DNA of 64,000 nucleotides from Aliiroseovarius sp. F20344 (GCF_023016155.1 NZ_JALKBG010000003.1:620001-684000), one strand, 5' to 3'. Numbered from the stretch's first letter, positions 37,721-47,439 are shown. Notes: generated by a model not told the origin, from the letters alone. Program-made: numbers and translations.

Positions 37721-38725
37721 ATGGGTAAGGCAGAGCGGCTGGTCGAGGTCTGGCGCGGCGATATCCTTGAAAGTCAACACCGTGGGCATGCGGTTGTGGT
37801 GGACAAGACAGGAGGGATTGTTCACGCGTGGGGGGACCCGGATCAAGTGATCCTGCCACGGTCCTCTGCCAAGATGTTGCAGGCCTTGCCGCTGGTTGAA
37901 AGTGGCGCTGCGGATGCGGCTGGCCTGACGACCGAACAGCTTGCATTGTCGTGTGCCAGCCATCAGGGCGCGGCCATTCACACAGATCGTGTGACGCGCT
38001 GGTTGACGGATATGGGATTGCGTGATGACGATCTGCGCTGTGGCCCGCAATGGCCCGCTGACAAGCCAGCCAAGGTCGGGTTGATCAAAACCGATGACAG
38101 CCCCTGCCGCATTCACAACAATTGTTCGGGTAAGCATGCAGGGTTCCTGACGCTCAGCCGCCACATGGGTGTTAGCGACCCGGAATACGTCGAGGTGGAT
38201 CACCCCATTCAGGTGGCAATCAAACAAGCATTCGAAGAGGTGACTGACGAGGTCAGCCCCGGTTTCGGCATCGACGGCTGTTCCGCACCGAACCACGCCA
38301 GTACGCTTTTGGGCATGGGGCGGGCAATGGCCGGTTTCGCGAGCGCGAAAGAAAGCGGAGATGCGCGCGCGAGGGCTTCGGTCCGATTGCGCGAAGCGAT
38401 GATGCTTCACCCCGATCTTGTGGCCGGTGAAACCCGTGCTTGTACCGAGCTGATGCGCTCAGCGCCGGGGAAGGTTGCTTTGAAGACTGGGGCCGAAGCC
38501 TTCTTCGTCGCCATTATTCCAGAACTCGAGATGGGAGTGGCGCTGAAGATCGAAGATGGATCAACCCGCGCATCTGAATGTGCCATCGCGGCCATTCTTG
38601 TGAAGCTTGGTGTGTTGGACCTGGCGCATCCGGATGTGAAGAAGCGCCTGAACCCAGATGTTCTGAATTTTGCTGGGCTGAACACGGGCTTTATCCGCCC
38701 GTCTGAAGCCGTGCTGGCGCTTTAA
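37721..38725 (+). CDS. L-asparaginase, Rhizobium etli ReAV type
   Basis: A 334-residue class 3 asparaginase unrelated to the E. coli enzymes. It hydrolyses asparagine to aspartate and ammonia. The family motifs are present: RSSAKMLQAL, SCASHQG, NNCSGKHAGF (the zinc-site cysteine and lysine), DGCSAPN (second cysteine), and a C-terminal EAFFVAIIP. AAGGAGAAAAGA precedes the ATG at 37721. Convergent with the TauE-type permease gene. Confidence 0.9.
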   Translation: MGKAERLVEVWRGDILESQHRGHAVVVDKTGGIVHAWGDPDQVILPRSSAKMLQALPLVESGAADAAGLTTEQLALSCASHQGAAIHTDRVTRWLTDMGLRDDDLRCGPQWPADKPAKVGLIKTDDSPCRIHNNCSGKHAGFLTLSRHMGVSDPEYVEVDHPIQVAIKQAFEEVTDEVSPGFGIDGCSAPNHASTLLGMGRAMAGFASAKESGDARARASVRLREAMMLHPDLVAGETRACTELMRSAPGKVALKTGAEAFFVAIIPELEMGVALKIEDGSTRASECAIAAILVKLGVLDLAHPDVKKRLNPDVLNFAGLNTGFIRPSEAVLAL

Positions 38726-38733
38726 CCCGCCGC

Positions 38734-39492
38734 TCACATCAAGTCGGTGATCAGCTTCAGCGCCATAGCGGATGAGGCGATCACCAGAAGCGGCTTAATC
38801 AGACGCGCGCCGATGCGGGACGCCAGCGACGAGCCGACATAGGCCCCAGCCATCTGCGCCACACCCATCGCCAGTCCGATCAGCCAAAGCGGCGAGAGCA
38901 CCAGCAAAAACCCGGCCAGTCCGCCCACGTTCGAGGCGAAGTTCAGAAGCTTCGTATGCGCCGTGGCTTTCAGGATCCCGTGACCGGCCATCGCGACGAA
39001 GGCCAGCATATAGAAAGCACCAGCCCCCGGCCCCAAGAGCCCATCGTAGAAGGCAACAGCAGGGACGAAAGTCAGCGAGAACAAAACCGGTGTCAGCCTT
39101 TGGAGACGATCTACGTCGTCCAAGCCCGGTTTCAGCGCGAAGAACAGCGCGATGGCGACCATCAGGATGGGCAGGATCCAGCGGATCAATTCGGTCGGAA
39201 GAGCGTTGACCGACAACGCGCCGACCAAAGAGGCTGCAAAGGATATGGCGGCTGGTCTCATCTGCCTACGCAGATTGACATGCCCTTTGCGTGCATAGGT
39301 CACCGCGGCCATGCCTGCGCCAAACAACCCCTGCACTTTGTTCGTTGCCAGCGCAGTTACGGGGGGAACGCCCGCCAGAAGAAGGGCCGGGACAGTGATC
39401 AAGCCACCGCCGCCCGCGATGCTGTCGATAAAGCCCGCAACAAAACCTGCCGCCAGCAGGAACAGCAAGATTTCCGTTGAGAACTCAGCCAT
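38734..39492 (-). CDS. TSUP/TauE-type membrane permease
   Basis: A 252-residue polytopic protein of the sulfite exporter TauE/SafE family. It has about eight hydrophobic segments and the tell-tale GFIDSIAGGGGLI, plus a repeat-like second half with GLLGPGAGAFYMLAF. These proteins export sulfite, sulfoacetate or other small organosulphur anions; the substrate cannot be read here. Its start overlaps the end of serB by 8 bp. Confidence 0.88.
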   Translation of the reverse strand: MAEFSTEILLFLLAAGFVAGFIDSIAGGGGLITVPALLLAGVPPVTALATNKVQGLFGAGMAAVTYARKGHVNLRRQMRPAAISFAASLVGALSVNALPTELIRWILPILMVAIALFFALKPGLDDVDRLQRLTPVLFSLTFVPAVAFYDGLLGPGAGAFYMLAFVAMAGHGILKATAHTKLLNFASNVGGLAGFLLVLSPLWLIGLAMGVAQMAGAYVGSSLASRIGARLIKPLLVIASSAMALKLITDLM

Positions 39493-40363
39493 TTACGAAG
39501 TCTGACTGGGCATAGCCTTGGATATAGAGCAGTGCGGTCAGGTCGCCGTGGTTGATGCGGATATCGCATTCGGCCGCGACCGAGGGCTTGGCATGCAGCG
39601 CAACACCCGCGCCTGCCAGCCCCAGCATGCCCAGATCATTGGCACCATCGCCCACGGCCATCACATCATCATGGGATAGGCCAAGGCGGGTGGTGATCTC
39701 TTTCAGCGCCTGTACTTTGGCCTCGCGTCCTAAGATGGGCATGCCCACCGTGCCGGTCAGCGCGCCGCCGTCGACGTTCAGCGTGTTGGCGCGGTTTTCG
39801 TCAAAGCCAAGTGTCTCGGCGATATGGGCGGTGAAGGCTGTGAAACCGCCGGACACCAGCGCCGCGTAAGCGCCGTTTGCTTTCATCGTGGACAGCAGCG
39901 CCTTGCCTCCGGGCATCAAGGTGATGCGATTGGCCAGAACGTCGCCGATGACGCTTTCCGGCAGACCTTTCAGAAGCCCGACACGTTCTGTCAGGGCGCC
40001 TTCGAAGTCCAGCTCGCCATTCATCGCACGCGCGGTAATGTCTTTGACGCGTTCGCCGACGCCAGCCTCGTCCGCCAGCTCGTCGATGCATTCCTGCTGG
40101 ATCATGGTCGAGTCCATATCCGCCAGAAGCATCTTCTTCTTGCGCCCTTCAGCGGGTAGCACGATCAGGTCGACGCCCAATTTTTGCAGGTCTTCCCACA
40201 CGTCCCATTGATTGTCAGGCAGTGCGTCCAGCGAAAACTCGGCGGCTTCGTCCGGTGCCAGCCACACGGCATCCCCTCCGCCCCACGCGTTGCGCAGGTT
40301 TTCGACCAATGCGGGCTCGAGGTTGCGGGCAGTGGGCGAGGCGATCAGCGTGGCGATGAACAT
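39485..40363 (-). CDS. serB: Phosphoserine phosphatase
   Basis: SerB dephosphorylates phosphoserine in the last step of serine synthesis. The 292-residue protein has an N-terminal extension (about 75 residues, ACT-like), then the HAD core with LLADMDSTMI, ERVGLLKGL, SGGFTAFT and VGDGANDLGML. Start as given, with its end overlapping the TauE-type gene. Divergent from serC-serA across a 263 bp gap. Confidence 0.96.
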   Translation of the reverse strand: MFIATLIASPTARNLEPALVENLRNAWGGGDAVWLAPDEAAEFSLDALPDNQWDVWEDLQKLGVDLIVLPAEGRKKKMLLADMDSTMIQQECIDELADEAGVGERVKDITARAMNGELDFEGALTERVGLLKGLPESVIGDVLANRITLMPGGKALLSTMKANGAYAALVSGGFTAFTAHIAETLGFDENRANTLNVDGGALTGTVGMPILGREAKVQALKEITTRLGLSHDDVMAVGDGANDLGMLGLAGAGVALHAKPSVAAECDIRINHGDLTALLYIQGYAQSDFVNG

Positions 40364-40535
40364 GGATGGGCCTTTGTCTGGGCAATTCAGTTAGGCGTTT
40401 CATGCGGCAGATCACGTCCGGATCACAAGCTCTAATCAGCAATTCTTAGGCGATTGCGGCGTTTCCAGCTGGGGCGCAAGTTTCCGATAGTGGTCTTTCG
40501 GCGTCTGAATTCGACACATCACATGCAAATTCCGA

Positions 40536-40626
40536 CGCTTTTATGCTTGTGCAGAAAAGCGCTGCGCCTTACCTCGGTCAGTGGGACACCCTTCCCCAAC
40601 GAAGGGCACATATCTGTGAGGGTATC
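40536..40626 (+). ncRNA. Structured leader of serC, serC RNA motif candidate
   Basis: Two hairpins precede serC. The first has a perfect 7-bp stem (CGCTTTT/AAAAGCG, 12-base loop, 40536-40561). The second has a 6-bp stem (CCCTTC/GAAGGG, 40589-40606). The second lies just before the GAGGG ribosome site. A conserved serC leader RNA is known from Rhodobacterales; the position and gene fit, but I match it by location and structure only. Confidence 0.5.
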
Positions 40627-41772
40627 ATGACTGATATTACAAAACCGGCGACGCGGCCGGCAAATCCGCGTTTTTCTTCTGGCCCCTGTGCCAAACCCCC
40701 CACATGGAATCTTGATGCCTTGGCCGACGCCGCCTTGGGTCGCTCGCACCGTGCCGCCATCGGCAAGGACAAGCTGAAAGCGGCCATCGAAGGCACGCGC
40801 GAGGTTCTGGGCATCCCCGCGGATTACAAAATCGGCATCGTTCCTGCGTCCGACACCGGCGCGGTTGAAATGGCCCTTTGGTCGCTTCTGGGCGCCCGCA
40901 AGGTCGAGATGCTGGCATGGGAATCTTTCGGTTCGGGCTGGGTCACCGATGTTGTGAAGCAGCTGAAAATCGACGCCGTCGCGAAGACCGCTGATTACGG
41001 CCAACTGCCTGATCTGGCGTCTGTTGATTTCGCCAATGACGTTGTTTTCACCTGGAACGGCACCACATCGGGCGTGCGCGTTCCGAACGGTGACTGGATT
41101 GCGGACGACCGAGAAGGTCTGACCATCTGCGACGCGACCTCGGCTGCGTTTGCGATGGACCTGCCGTGGGACAAGCTGGATGTGACCACATTCTCTTGGC
41201 AGAAAGTGCTGGGCGGCGAGGCTGCACACGGCATCCTGATCCTTTCCCCGCGCGCTGTAGAGCGTCTGGAAAGTTACACGCCTGCATGGCCGCTGCCGAA
41301 AATCTTCCGCCTGACCAAAGGCGGTAAGCTGATCGAAGGCATCTTCACCGGCGCAACGATTAACACGCCGTCGATGCTGGCCGTCGAAGACTACCTATTC
41401 GCCCTCGATTGGGCGCGTTCGGTTGGTGGGCTGGAAGGTCTGATCCACCGCGCAGACGCCAACACCAAGGCCGTCGCTGACTTCGTCGAGATGCGTGACT
41501 GGGTCGATTTCCTTGCCGAAGATGCGACCACGCTGTCGAACACTTCGGTCTGCCTGAAGTTCACCGATGACCGCATCAAAGATGGCGCAACCTTCGCCAA
41601 GGCCGTTGCCAAACGTCTGGAAGCAGAAGGTGTGGCGTTGGACGTTGGTGCCTATCGTGACGCGCCTGCCGGTCTGCGCATCTGGTGCGGTGGCACGGTC
41701 GAGACGTCGGACGTCGAGGCCCTGATGCCGTGGCTTGATTGGGCGTTTAACGCCGAAATCGAAGCCCAATAA
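40627..41772 (+). CDS. serC: Phosphoserine aminotransferase
   Basis: SerC (PLP-dependent, class V) makes phosphoserine from 3-phosphohydroxypyruvate and glutamate. The 381-residue protein begins [20 protein letters not shown], which marks the alphaproteobacterial/Methanosarcina type (TIGR01365). The PLP lysine is in [20 protein letters not shown] precedes the ATG. It leads serA by 64 bp, giving a serine operon behind a structured leader. Confidence 0.95.
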   Translation: MTDITKPATRPANPRFSSGPCAKPPTWNLDALADAALGRSHRAAIGKDKLKAAIEGTREVLGIPADYKIGIVPASDTGAVEMALWSLLGARKVEMLAWESFGSGWVTDVVKQLKIDAVAKTADYGQLPDLASVDFANDVVFTWNGTTSGVRVPNGDWIADDREGLTICDATSAAFAMDLPWDKLDVTTFSWQKVLGGEAAHGILILSPRAVERLESYTPAWPLPKIFRLTKGGKLIEGIFTGATINTPSMLAVEDYLFALDWARSVGGLEGLIHRADANTKAVADFVEMRDWVDFLAEDATTLSNTSVCLKFTDDRIKDGATFAKAVAKRLEAEGVALDVGAYRDAPAGLRIWCGGTVETSDVEALMPWLDWAFNAEIEAQ

Positions 41773-41836
41773 GCTTTCCGTCCCGCGCAAGGGCGCGCGG
41801 GACTTTCCCCTACATCTTTGAAGAAGGACCAACACC

Positions 41837-43429
41837 ATGGCCCCCAAAGTACTCGTATCCGACAAGCTTTCGGAAACCGCCGTTCAGATTTTCCGTGATC
41901 GCGGCATCGAAGTTGATTTCGAACCCAACCTTGGCAAAGACAAGGACGCACTTGCCGCCAAGATCGGCGATTATGACGGTCTGGCGATCCGCTCGGCCAC
42001 CAAAGTGACCGAGAAGATCCTTGAAGCCGCGACCAACCTGAAGGTTGTCGCGCGCGCCGGGATTGGTACTGACAATGTAGACAAAGTCGCCGCGTCGAAA
42101 GCCGGTGTGATTGTGATGAACACGCCGTTTGGCAACATGATCACCACCGCTGAACACGCCATCGCGATGATGTTCGCCGTAGCACGTCAGATCCCCGAGG
42201 CCTCGGCCTCGACCCATGCTGGGAAGTGGGAAAAGTCGAAATTCATGGGTGTCGAGCTGACCAACAAGACGCTTGGCGTCATTGGTGCAGGCAACATCGG
42301 TGGCATCGTCTGTGACCGCGCGCTGGGTCTGAAGATGAAAGTGGTCGCCTATGATCCCTTCCTGTCGGAAGAGAAAGCAGACGCGATGGGTGTTGAGAAG
42401 GTCGAGCTGGACGAACTTCTGGCCCGCGCAGACTTCATCACATTGCACGTGCCTTTGATTGACGCGACCCGCAACATCCTGAGCCGCGAGAATCTGCTGA
42501 AAACCAAAGCTGGTGTGCGGATCATCAACTGTGCCCGCGGTGGTCTGGTGGACGAAGAAGCCTTGGCTGACCTGCTGAGATCCGCTCACGTTGCTGGTGC
42601 GGCATTCGATGTGTTCGCCGAAGAACCCGCGACCGAGAACCCTTTGTTCAACCTGCCCAACGTTGTCTGCACCCCGCACCTTGGCGCTGCGACAACCGAA
42701 GCGCAGGAAAACGTGGCGCTTCAGGTGGCTGAACAGATGTCGGATTACCTGCTTACCGGCGCCGTTCAGAACGCGCTGAACATGCCGTCTGTGACTGCCG
42801 AGGAAGCCAAGGTCATGGGTCCGTGGATCAAACTGGCCGAGCATCTGGGTGCATTCGTAGGTCAGATGACGGACGAACCGGTGAAAGCCGTGAACATCCT
42901 TTACGATGGTGTCGCGTCTGAAATGAACCTGAAGGCCCTGGATTGCGCTGTGATCGCGGGTTTGATGAAACCGCAAACGCCCGATGTGAACATGGTGTCG
43001 GCACCTGTTATTGCTGCGGATCGTGGTATCAAGACCTCGACCACCACTCAGGCAAAGGGCGGCACGTTTGACGGCTATATCAAGGTGACTGTGGTTACGG
43101 AAAACCGCGAGCGTTCGATCGCGGGTACCGTGTTCTCGGACGGCAAGCCGCGTTTCATCCAGATCAAAGGCATCAACATCGACGCCGAGATCGGTCATCA
43201 TATGCTTTACACCACCAACAATGACGTGCCGGGCATCATCGGCACGCTGGGGAAAACCATGGGCGAGAACGGCGTGAATATCGCCAACTTTACTCTGGGC
43301 CGGAAAGAAACCGGTGGCGATGCGATTGCGCTGCTTTACGTAGACAATGCGATCCCTGAACCTATTTTGAAGAAGCTCACCGACACGGGCCTTTTCAATT
43401 CGGTCAGTCCGCTAGAGTTCGACGTTTAA
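41837..43429 (+). CDS. serA: D-3-phosphoglycerate dehydrogenase, long form
   Basis: SerA oxidises 3-phosphoglycerate with NAD+ as the first step of serine synthesis. At 530 residues it is the long form: a D-isomer dehydrogenase core (GAGNIGGIVCDRALGLKMKV, active-site His in VVCTPHLGAAT), an intervening ASB-type domain, and a C-terminal ACT domain (DVPGIIGTLGKTMGENGVNIANF) for serine feedback. AAGGACC before the ATG. Follows serC; a terminator comes after. Confidence 0.96.
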   Translation: MAPKVLVSDKLSETAVQIFRDRGIEVDFEPNLGKDKDALAAKIGDYDGLAIRSATKVTEKILEAATNLKVVARAGIGTDNVDKVAASKAGVIVMNTPFGNMITTAEHAIAMMFAVARQIPEASASTHAGKWEKSKFMGVELTNKTLGVIGAGNIGGIVCDRALGLKMKVVAYDPFLSEEKADAMGVEKVELDELLARADFITLHVPLIDATRNILSRENLLKTKAGVRIINCARGGLVDEEALADLLRSAHVAGAAFDVFAEEPATENPLFNLPNVVCTPHLGAATTEAQENVALQVAEQMSDYLLTGAVQNALNMPSVTAEEAKVMGPWIKLAEHLGAFVGQMTDEPVKAVNILYDGVASEMNLKALDCAVIAGLMKPQTPDVNMVSAPVIAADRGIKTSTTTQAKGGTFDGYIKVTVVTENRERSIAGTVFSDGKPRFIQIKGINIDAEIGHHMLYTTNNDVPGIIGTLGKTMGENGVNIANFTLGRKETGGDAIALLYVDNAIPEPILKKLTDTGLFNSVSPLEFDV

Positions 43430-43447
43430 GCGTCAATCATACTCAGG

Positions 43448-43480
43448 AAAGCCCCGGTCCTACGCCGGGGCTTTTCTTTT
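43448..43480 (+). terminator. Terminator after serA
   Basis: AAAGCCCCGG pairs with CCGGGGCTTT around a short loop and is followed by TCTTTTTG. It ends the serC-serA transcript. Confidence 0.85.
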
Positions 43481-43524
43481 TGGGCCATATGCCTAGGGTG
43501 GCGACAAAAGAAGGAAGACTGCCC

Positions 43525-44262
43525 ATGCGCGCCTATGCGATCGGAGACATTCACGGCCATCTCGACAAGCTGCAAACGGCACATACACTGATCGCAGAAG
43601 ACCGCGCGCGCTGCTGCGATAAGGATGCGCCGGTAGTGCATATCGGAGACCTCGTGGATCGTGGACCGGACAGCAAGGGTGTGATCCAGTATCTGATGGA
43701 TGGCCAAGCGCGTGGCGAAAACTGGGTGGTGCTGAAGGGCAATCACGACCGCATGATGGAGATGTTCCTGCGCGAACAGCCCATGGTGGATACACAGCTT
43801 CTATATAATTACAACTGGCTGCATGAACGCCTTGGCGGGATCGAAACTCTGGCCAGCTACGGCGTTGAGGTGCCCGATGGGATCCGCACCTTTCAGCTAC
43901 ACCCAAAGGCCCGCGCGGCTGTGCCCGAAAGTCACCGAGGCTATCTAGCGAACCTGCCAACAAGCTATCAGCTCGGTGATCTCTACTTCGCCCATGCTGG
44001 CATCCGCCCGGGCGTCGCGCTTGACGACCAGACTGAAGATGACCTGTGCTGGATCCGCAAGGAGTTCCACACCTCAGACGTAGACCACGGCCCGCTGATC
44101 GTGCATGGTCACACGCCTGTGGATGCGGTCACGCATTACGGCAACCGGGTGAACATTGATACCGGCGCGGGGCATGGCAAAGACATCGCAGCCGTGGTGA
44201 TCGAAGGGCGGGATGTGTGGTTGTTGGGGGCCGAGGGACGTGAAGCGGTAGTGCGTAGATAA
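43525..44262 (+). CDS. Metallophosphoesterase, serine/threonine phosphatase family
   Basis: A 245-residue calcineurin-like phosphatase: AIGDIHGHLDKLQ, HIGDLVDRGPDSKG and KGNHDRMM give the two-metal site, with VHGHTPVD and HAGIRP later. Close to diadenosine tetraphosphatase/PrpA-type enzymes; the substrate (phosphoprotein or Ap4A) is not readable. AAGGAAGAC precedes the ATG at 43525. Monocistronic. Confidence 0.9.
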   Translation: MRAYAIGDIHGHLDKLQTAHTLIAEDRARCCDKDAPVVHIGDLVDRGPDSKGVIQYLMDGQARGENWVVLKGNHDRMMEMFLREQPMVDTQLLYNYNWLHERLGGIETLASYGVEVPDGIRTFQLHPKARAAVPESHRGYLANLPTSYQLGDLYFAHAGIRPGVALDDQTEDDLCWIRKEFHTSDVDHGPLIVHGHTPVDAVTHYGNRVNIDTGAGHGKDIAAVVIEGRDVWLLGAEGREAVVRR

Positions 44263-44377
44263 CGACGGGATCAGGCCAAGTTTCGATGGCTGCTATGCGG
44301 ACCCTTGTTCCGGATGCTGCACAATGCACCAATGGCCGCTTACATGATTTCAGGCTGGCATCGCCTCAAACACATGG

Positions 44378-45256
44378 TCATGTTTCGGCGACAATGTAAT
44401 CTATCAACAGTCGAGTGAGAGAACTGCGGCGGCTGGTGTCGGGCCAGACACCGTAGGTGCCTAGATCGGGGATCTTCCAATCGGGTAGTATCTCGGCTAG
44501 TGCGCCGGACTTCAGGTCTGTGTCAGCGACCAAGGCCGGTAGCCGTTGAATGCCCAATCCGGCGCAGAGGGCGGATCGCAATGCTGCGAAATTGTCCACA
44601 AGAACACGCCCGCGGCCCGTGTGCAGCACCTTCTCTTCATCGTCTTTCAGCAGTGAAATTTGTTCCTGCAACCCCTCCATGGCCACAAAGTCCGCGTTCT
44701 TGAGGTCATCTGGCGACCGTATCGGAGGAAGCGTTTGCAGATACGATGGCGCGCAGACGAGTTTGCGACCGAAGCTACCCAGGCGGCGTGATCGGAGGGC
44801 CGAATCCGGTAGTTCACCCATGCGCAGGGCAAGGTCGATCCCCTCGGCAACCAGGTCAAAGTTGCGGTCCAGATACCTGATCGTGACTGCGACAGCCTGA
44901 TGCTGCCGGGTGAAGCTCCAGATGGCTTGCTCATAGGTGCTGCCCGCCATGAAGGCCGGTAGAGTAATGATGAGCGCACCAGCTGGTTCATTGCTGATGT
45001 CGACAATACTGTTCAGCCCATCTTCTGCGGCGGTGATCATTCGTTGGGCATGCTCCAACAAGCGCTTGCCTTCGTTCGTGAGCGAAAGCGACCGCGTGGA
45101 TCGGTAGAACAACGTTACGCCTAGCCGATCCTCAAGCTTGGTAACATGCTGGCTGATCCCGGATGTTGCCAGCCGCAACTGCCGCCCCGCCGCTGAGAAA
45201 CTGCCGGTTTCGGCAACGGTCGCGAATATTGCCATCGCGCGTAGATCATCAATCAT
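44378..45256 (-). CDS. LysR-family transcriptional regulator
   Basis: A 292-residue LTTR: N-terminal winged helix (about residues 5-65, FATVAETGSFSAAGRQLRLATS) and a periplasmic-binding-like effector domain. It reads divergently from the six-gene operon at 45347-48845 across 90 bp, the standard LTTR layout, so it very probably controls that operon. The effector is unknown. Confidence 0.92.
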   Translation of the reverse strand: MIDDLRAMAIFATVAETGSFSAAGRQLRLATSGISQHVTKLEDRLGVTLFYRSTRSLSLTNEGKRLLEHAQRMITAAEDGLNSIVDISNEPAGALIITLPAFMAGSTYEQAIWSFTRQHQAVAVTIRYLDRNFDLVAEGIDLALRMGELPDSALRSRRLGSFGRKLVCAPSYLQTLPPIRSPDDLKNADFVAMEGLQEQISLLKDDEEKVLHTGRGRVLVDNFAALRSALCAGLGIQRLPALVADTDLKSGALAEILPDWKIPDLGTYGVWPDTSRRSSLTRLLIDYIVAET

Positions 45257-45269
45257 CTTTTATCCTGAC

Positions 45270-45303
45270 TGAATAATGATTTCACTTATCTCCATATTAT
45301 TGA
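45270..45303. promoter_or_regulatory. Imperfect inverted repeat between LysR gene and target operon
   Basis: TGAATAAT at 45270-45277 and ATTATTGA at 45296-45303 form an inverted repeat of AATAAT/ATTATT with similar flanks, 18 bases apart. It lies in the 90 bp shared promoter region. Position and spacing suit an LTTR operator, though the T-N11-A core was not clear. Confidence 0.4.
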
Positions 45304-45346
45304 AAGGCACAGGAATGGCTAGTTTGTTCTCACGAAAGGACGACAA

Positions 45347-45646
45347 ATGATCATATCCACCAGCCAATTCGGAACGAAGCATGGCGCTGAGTATCTCAAA
45401 CGGCTTTGTGCGCATTTTTCAAAACGCGTGCCCGTTCAAGCCAGATCGGACCAGGCGCAAGTGACGTTGCCGATCGGAACTTGCGATCTTATCGCAAGCG
45501 GCGATGGCTTCGCCGCATGCATCCAATCCTGCCCGGATCATATCGACCGAATGGAAGAGGTGTTTGGTGGATGGATAGAACGCATCGCCTTTCGTGAGAA
45601 CGCAATCCTGACGTGGCACCGCGCCGCGCATCAACCAAAGGACTAA
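45347..45646 (+). CDS. DUF2218 domain protein
   Basis: A 99-residue protein with the DUF2218 pattern: a polar start (TSQFGTKHGAEYLKRLCAHFSKRVPV), then an LIASGDGFAACIQS beta pair and a C-terminal ITWHR-like strand (ILTWHRA). Often found with siderophore or redox genes, but its function is unknown. First gene of the operon under the LysR regulator; GAAAGGACGACAA precedes the ATG. It ends 3 bp before the next start. Confidence 0.82.
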   Translation: MIISTSQFGTKHGAEYLKRLCAHFSKRVPVQARSDQAQVTLPIGTCDLIASGDGFAACIQSCPDHIDRMEEVFGGWIERIAFRENAILTWHRAAHQPKD

Positions 45647-45649
45647 CCC

Positions 45650-46141
45650 ATGTTTCATAAGTCAATTCTGGCCGCCGCGGTGGCCCTGACGGCTGGTGCA
45701 GCTTCTGCCGACACCATGTTTACCGTTGCGAACACTTTCCAAGACCCGCAAATGACTGGTGGGAACGAAATCTCGACCATCGCCTTCAGCGCCGATGTCT
45801 ACGCCAATCAGGCCGCAACGGTGAGCGCAGATGTCGAAATCCCGAACTTCGTCAATTTCTATGAGATCGACGTGGCGGAAGATATGTCCACACTGACCAT
45901 GACTGTCAGTGATATGGCCAAGCCCGCCAACAACCCGATGCCACCCGAGCGCTTTGATCGCTATTACTACACCTTCACTGGTGCAGGCCCGGCTTCGGCG
46001 AACATCGACGCTGACGCTTCCACAGCTGCGATTGCTGATGGCGCAACCGCTACTGTTACAACAACTGGGCGTCTTGTTGTGGCCTTTGGCGAAGGCGCCG
46101 ATTTCACGCCGGGCAACAAGGTGGTTATCAACCTTCAATAA
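45650..46141 (+). CDS. Secreted beta-rich protein, unknown
   Basis: A 163-residue protein with a signal peptide ending near AASA (residue 20). The mature chain has no cysteines and is rich in Ala, Thr, Asp and Asn. Alternating short strands (ATVSADVEIPNFVNFYEI, TLTMTVSDM) suggest a small beta sandwich. No family is recognised. Second gene of the operon, coupled 3 bp downstream of DUF2218. Confidence 0.75.
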   Translation: MFHKSILAAAVALTAGAASADTMFTVANTFQDPQMTGGNEISTIAFSADVYANQAATVSADVEIPNFVNFYEIDVAEDMSTLTMTVSDMAKPANNPMPPERFDRYYYTFTGAGPASANIDADASTAAIADGATATVTTTGRLVVAFGEGADFTPGNKVVINLQ

Positions 46142-46194
46142 TGCAAATTGCTGGCTCCAGAACGGGGCCAGCACTCTCAAAACGGAACTCCCAC

Positions 46195-46572
46195 ATGACC
46201 CTAATCACCATCTTTATTGGCCTCTTGTCTGCCTTCTTCCTGTTCGCCAGCTCAATCAAGATTTTCGGTTGGCAAAAGATGATCTTTGAGACCCAGCTGG
46301 CAATGTTCATCAAATATGGTCTGAACCGCCAGATCATGGCTTTGACTGGCGTGGTTGAGCTGTTTGGCGCGATTGCCATTTGGTTCCAGGGGTCGTGGAT
46401 CGGTACCTTGGGTGCGCTGGCACTACTTGGGACTTCGGTCGGTGCAATCGGATGTCACCTGATTTGGGACACTTGGAAAGAGGGTGTTCCTGCGATGATC
46501 ACAGGCACTTTGTCCGCCATCGTTGCATGGTCAGGGCGGGCAGCCTTACTCGGGTTCTTAGGGCTCATCTAA
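46195..46572 (+). CDS. DoxX-like membrane protein
   Basis: A 125-residue protein with four membrane segments (MTLITIFIGLLSAFFLFASS onward, ALTGVVELFGAIAIW, LGALALLGTSVGAIG, and a C-terminal one). This is the DoxX_2 layout. DoxX relatives take part in quinone-linked redox or thiosulphate oxidation. The start at 46195 suits the first membrane helix; an ATG at 46141 overlaps the previous stop. Third gene of the operon. Confidence 0.8.
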   Translation: MTLITIFIGLLSAFFLFASSIKIFGWQKMIFETQLAMFIKYGLNRQIMALTGVVELFGAIAIWFQGSWIGTLGALALLGTSVGAIGCHLIWDTWKEGVPAMITGTLSAIVAWSGRAALLGFLGLI

Positions 46573-46593
46573 TTCCAACATTGGAGAAAGAAC

Positions 46594-47382
46594 ATGACAG
46601 ACAGCATCCGCGTCTCGAACGCAAAAGGCCTATATCTGGAAGGCATCCGCGACGGCAAAATGGTCGAAGCCTTGGATAAATACACCGGCGACCGCTACAC
46701 CCAGCACTCGACTGGTGTGCGCGATGGGAAGGACGGGTTCATTGAGTTCTTCACGCCATTTCTAGAACGCAATCCAATCCGCGACATTCAGGTTTTGCGC
46801 ACAATTGAAGACGGTAATTTTGTCTTTTGCCACGTCCATCAGAACCTTGGTAACGGTGAAGCGCAGTGGGTCACAGCGGACATCTTCGATACTGACGAAA
46901 ACGGCAAGATCGTCGAGCATTGGGACGTCATCGCCGAATACAAATGGCCCACGGTTTCGGGGCGCACAATGGTTGATGGCCCGATCGAGATCGAAGACCT
47001 CGATCAAACCGAAGCCAACAAGGCGGTGGTGCAAGGATTTGTCGACAACGTGCTGATGGGCGGGCGCGCAGATCTGGTGACCGACTACATCTCGACCGAA
47101 CAATACGACCAGCACAATCCCGAAGTGGGCAATGGGCTGGAGGGCTTTGGCAAGCACCTCAAGCAAGTGATGGAGAGTGGTCAAGCCGCGCAATACGTCA
47201 AGGTTCATCACTTGTTGGGGCAAGGCAACTTTGTCGTGATCTACAGCCATGTGAAACAGGGCGGCGATGACTGGGCATTCTTTGATCTGTTCAGGCTCAA
47301 GGGCGGCAAGATCGTCGAGCACTGGGATGTTCAGGAAAAGATTGGGCCGAAAGAAACCTGGAACAACTCAGGCAAATTCTAA
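46594..47382 (+). CDS. Tandem SnoaL-like (NTF2-fold) protein
   Basis: A 262-residue cytoplasmic protein made of two copies of a SnoaL-like NTF2 fold: residues about 5-120 (QHSTGVRDGKDG, IVEHWDVIAE) and about 130-255 (QHNPEVGNGLEG, IVEHWDVQEK). The duplicated QH...G and EHWDV blocks prove an internal duplication. Such folds bind or isomerise small polar compounds. GGAGAAAGAAC precedes the ATG. Fourth gene of the operon. Confidence 0.9.
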   Translation: MTDSIRVSNAKGLYLEGIRDGKMVEALDKYTGDRYTQHSTGVRDGKDGFIEFFTPFLERNPIRDIQVLRTIEDGNFVFCHVHQNLGNGEAQWVTADIFDTDENGKIVEHWDVIAEYKWPTVSGRTMVDGPIEIEDLDQTEANKAVVQGFVDNVLMGGRADLVTDYISTEQYDQHNPEVGNGLEGFGKHLKQVMESGQAAQYVKVHHLLGQGNFVVIYSHVKQGGDDWAFFDLFRLKGGKIVEHWDVQEKIGPKETWNNSGKF

Positions 47383-47439
47383 GCAAATTGCGGTCCCCGA
47401 TATGGGGCCCGCGCATCTCCCTATTGCAGGAGCCGCGAC

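Noticed and set aside
37538-38410. Long N-terminal extension of the IalB frame
   Set aside because: It is antisense to the asparaginase gene, and a clear signal peptide starts at 37537.
41810-43201. 463-codon minus-strand frame across serA
   Set aside because: Histidine- and arginine-rich shadow of serA on the other strand.
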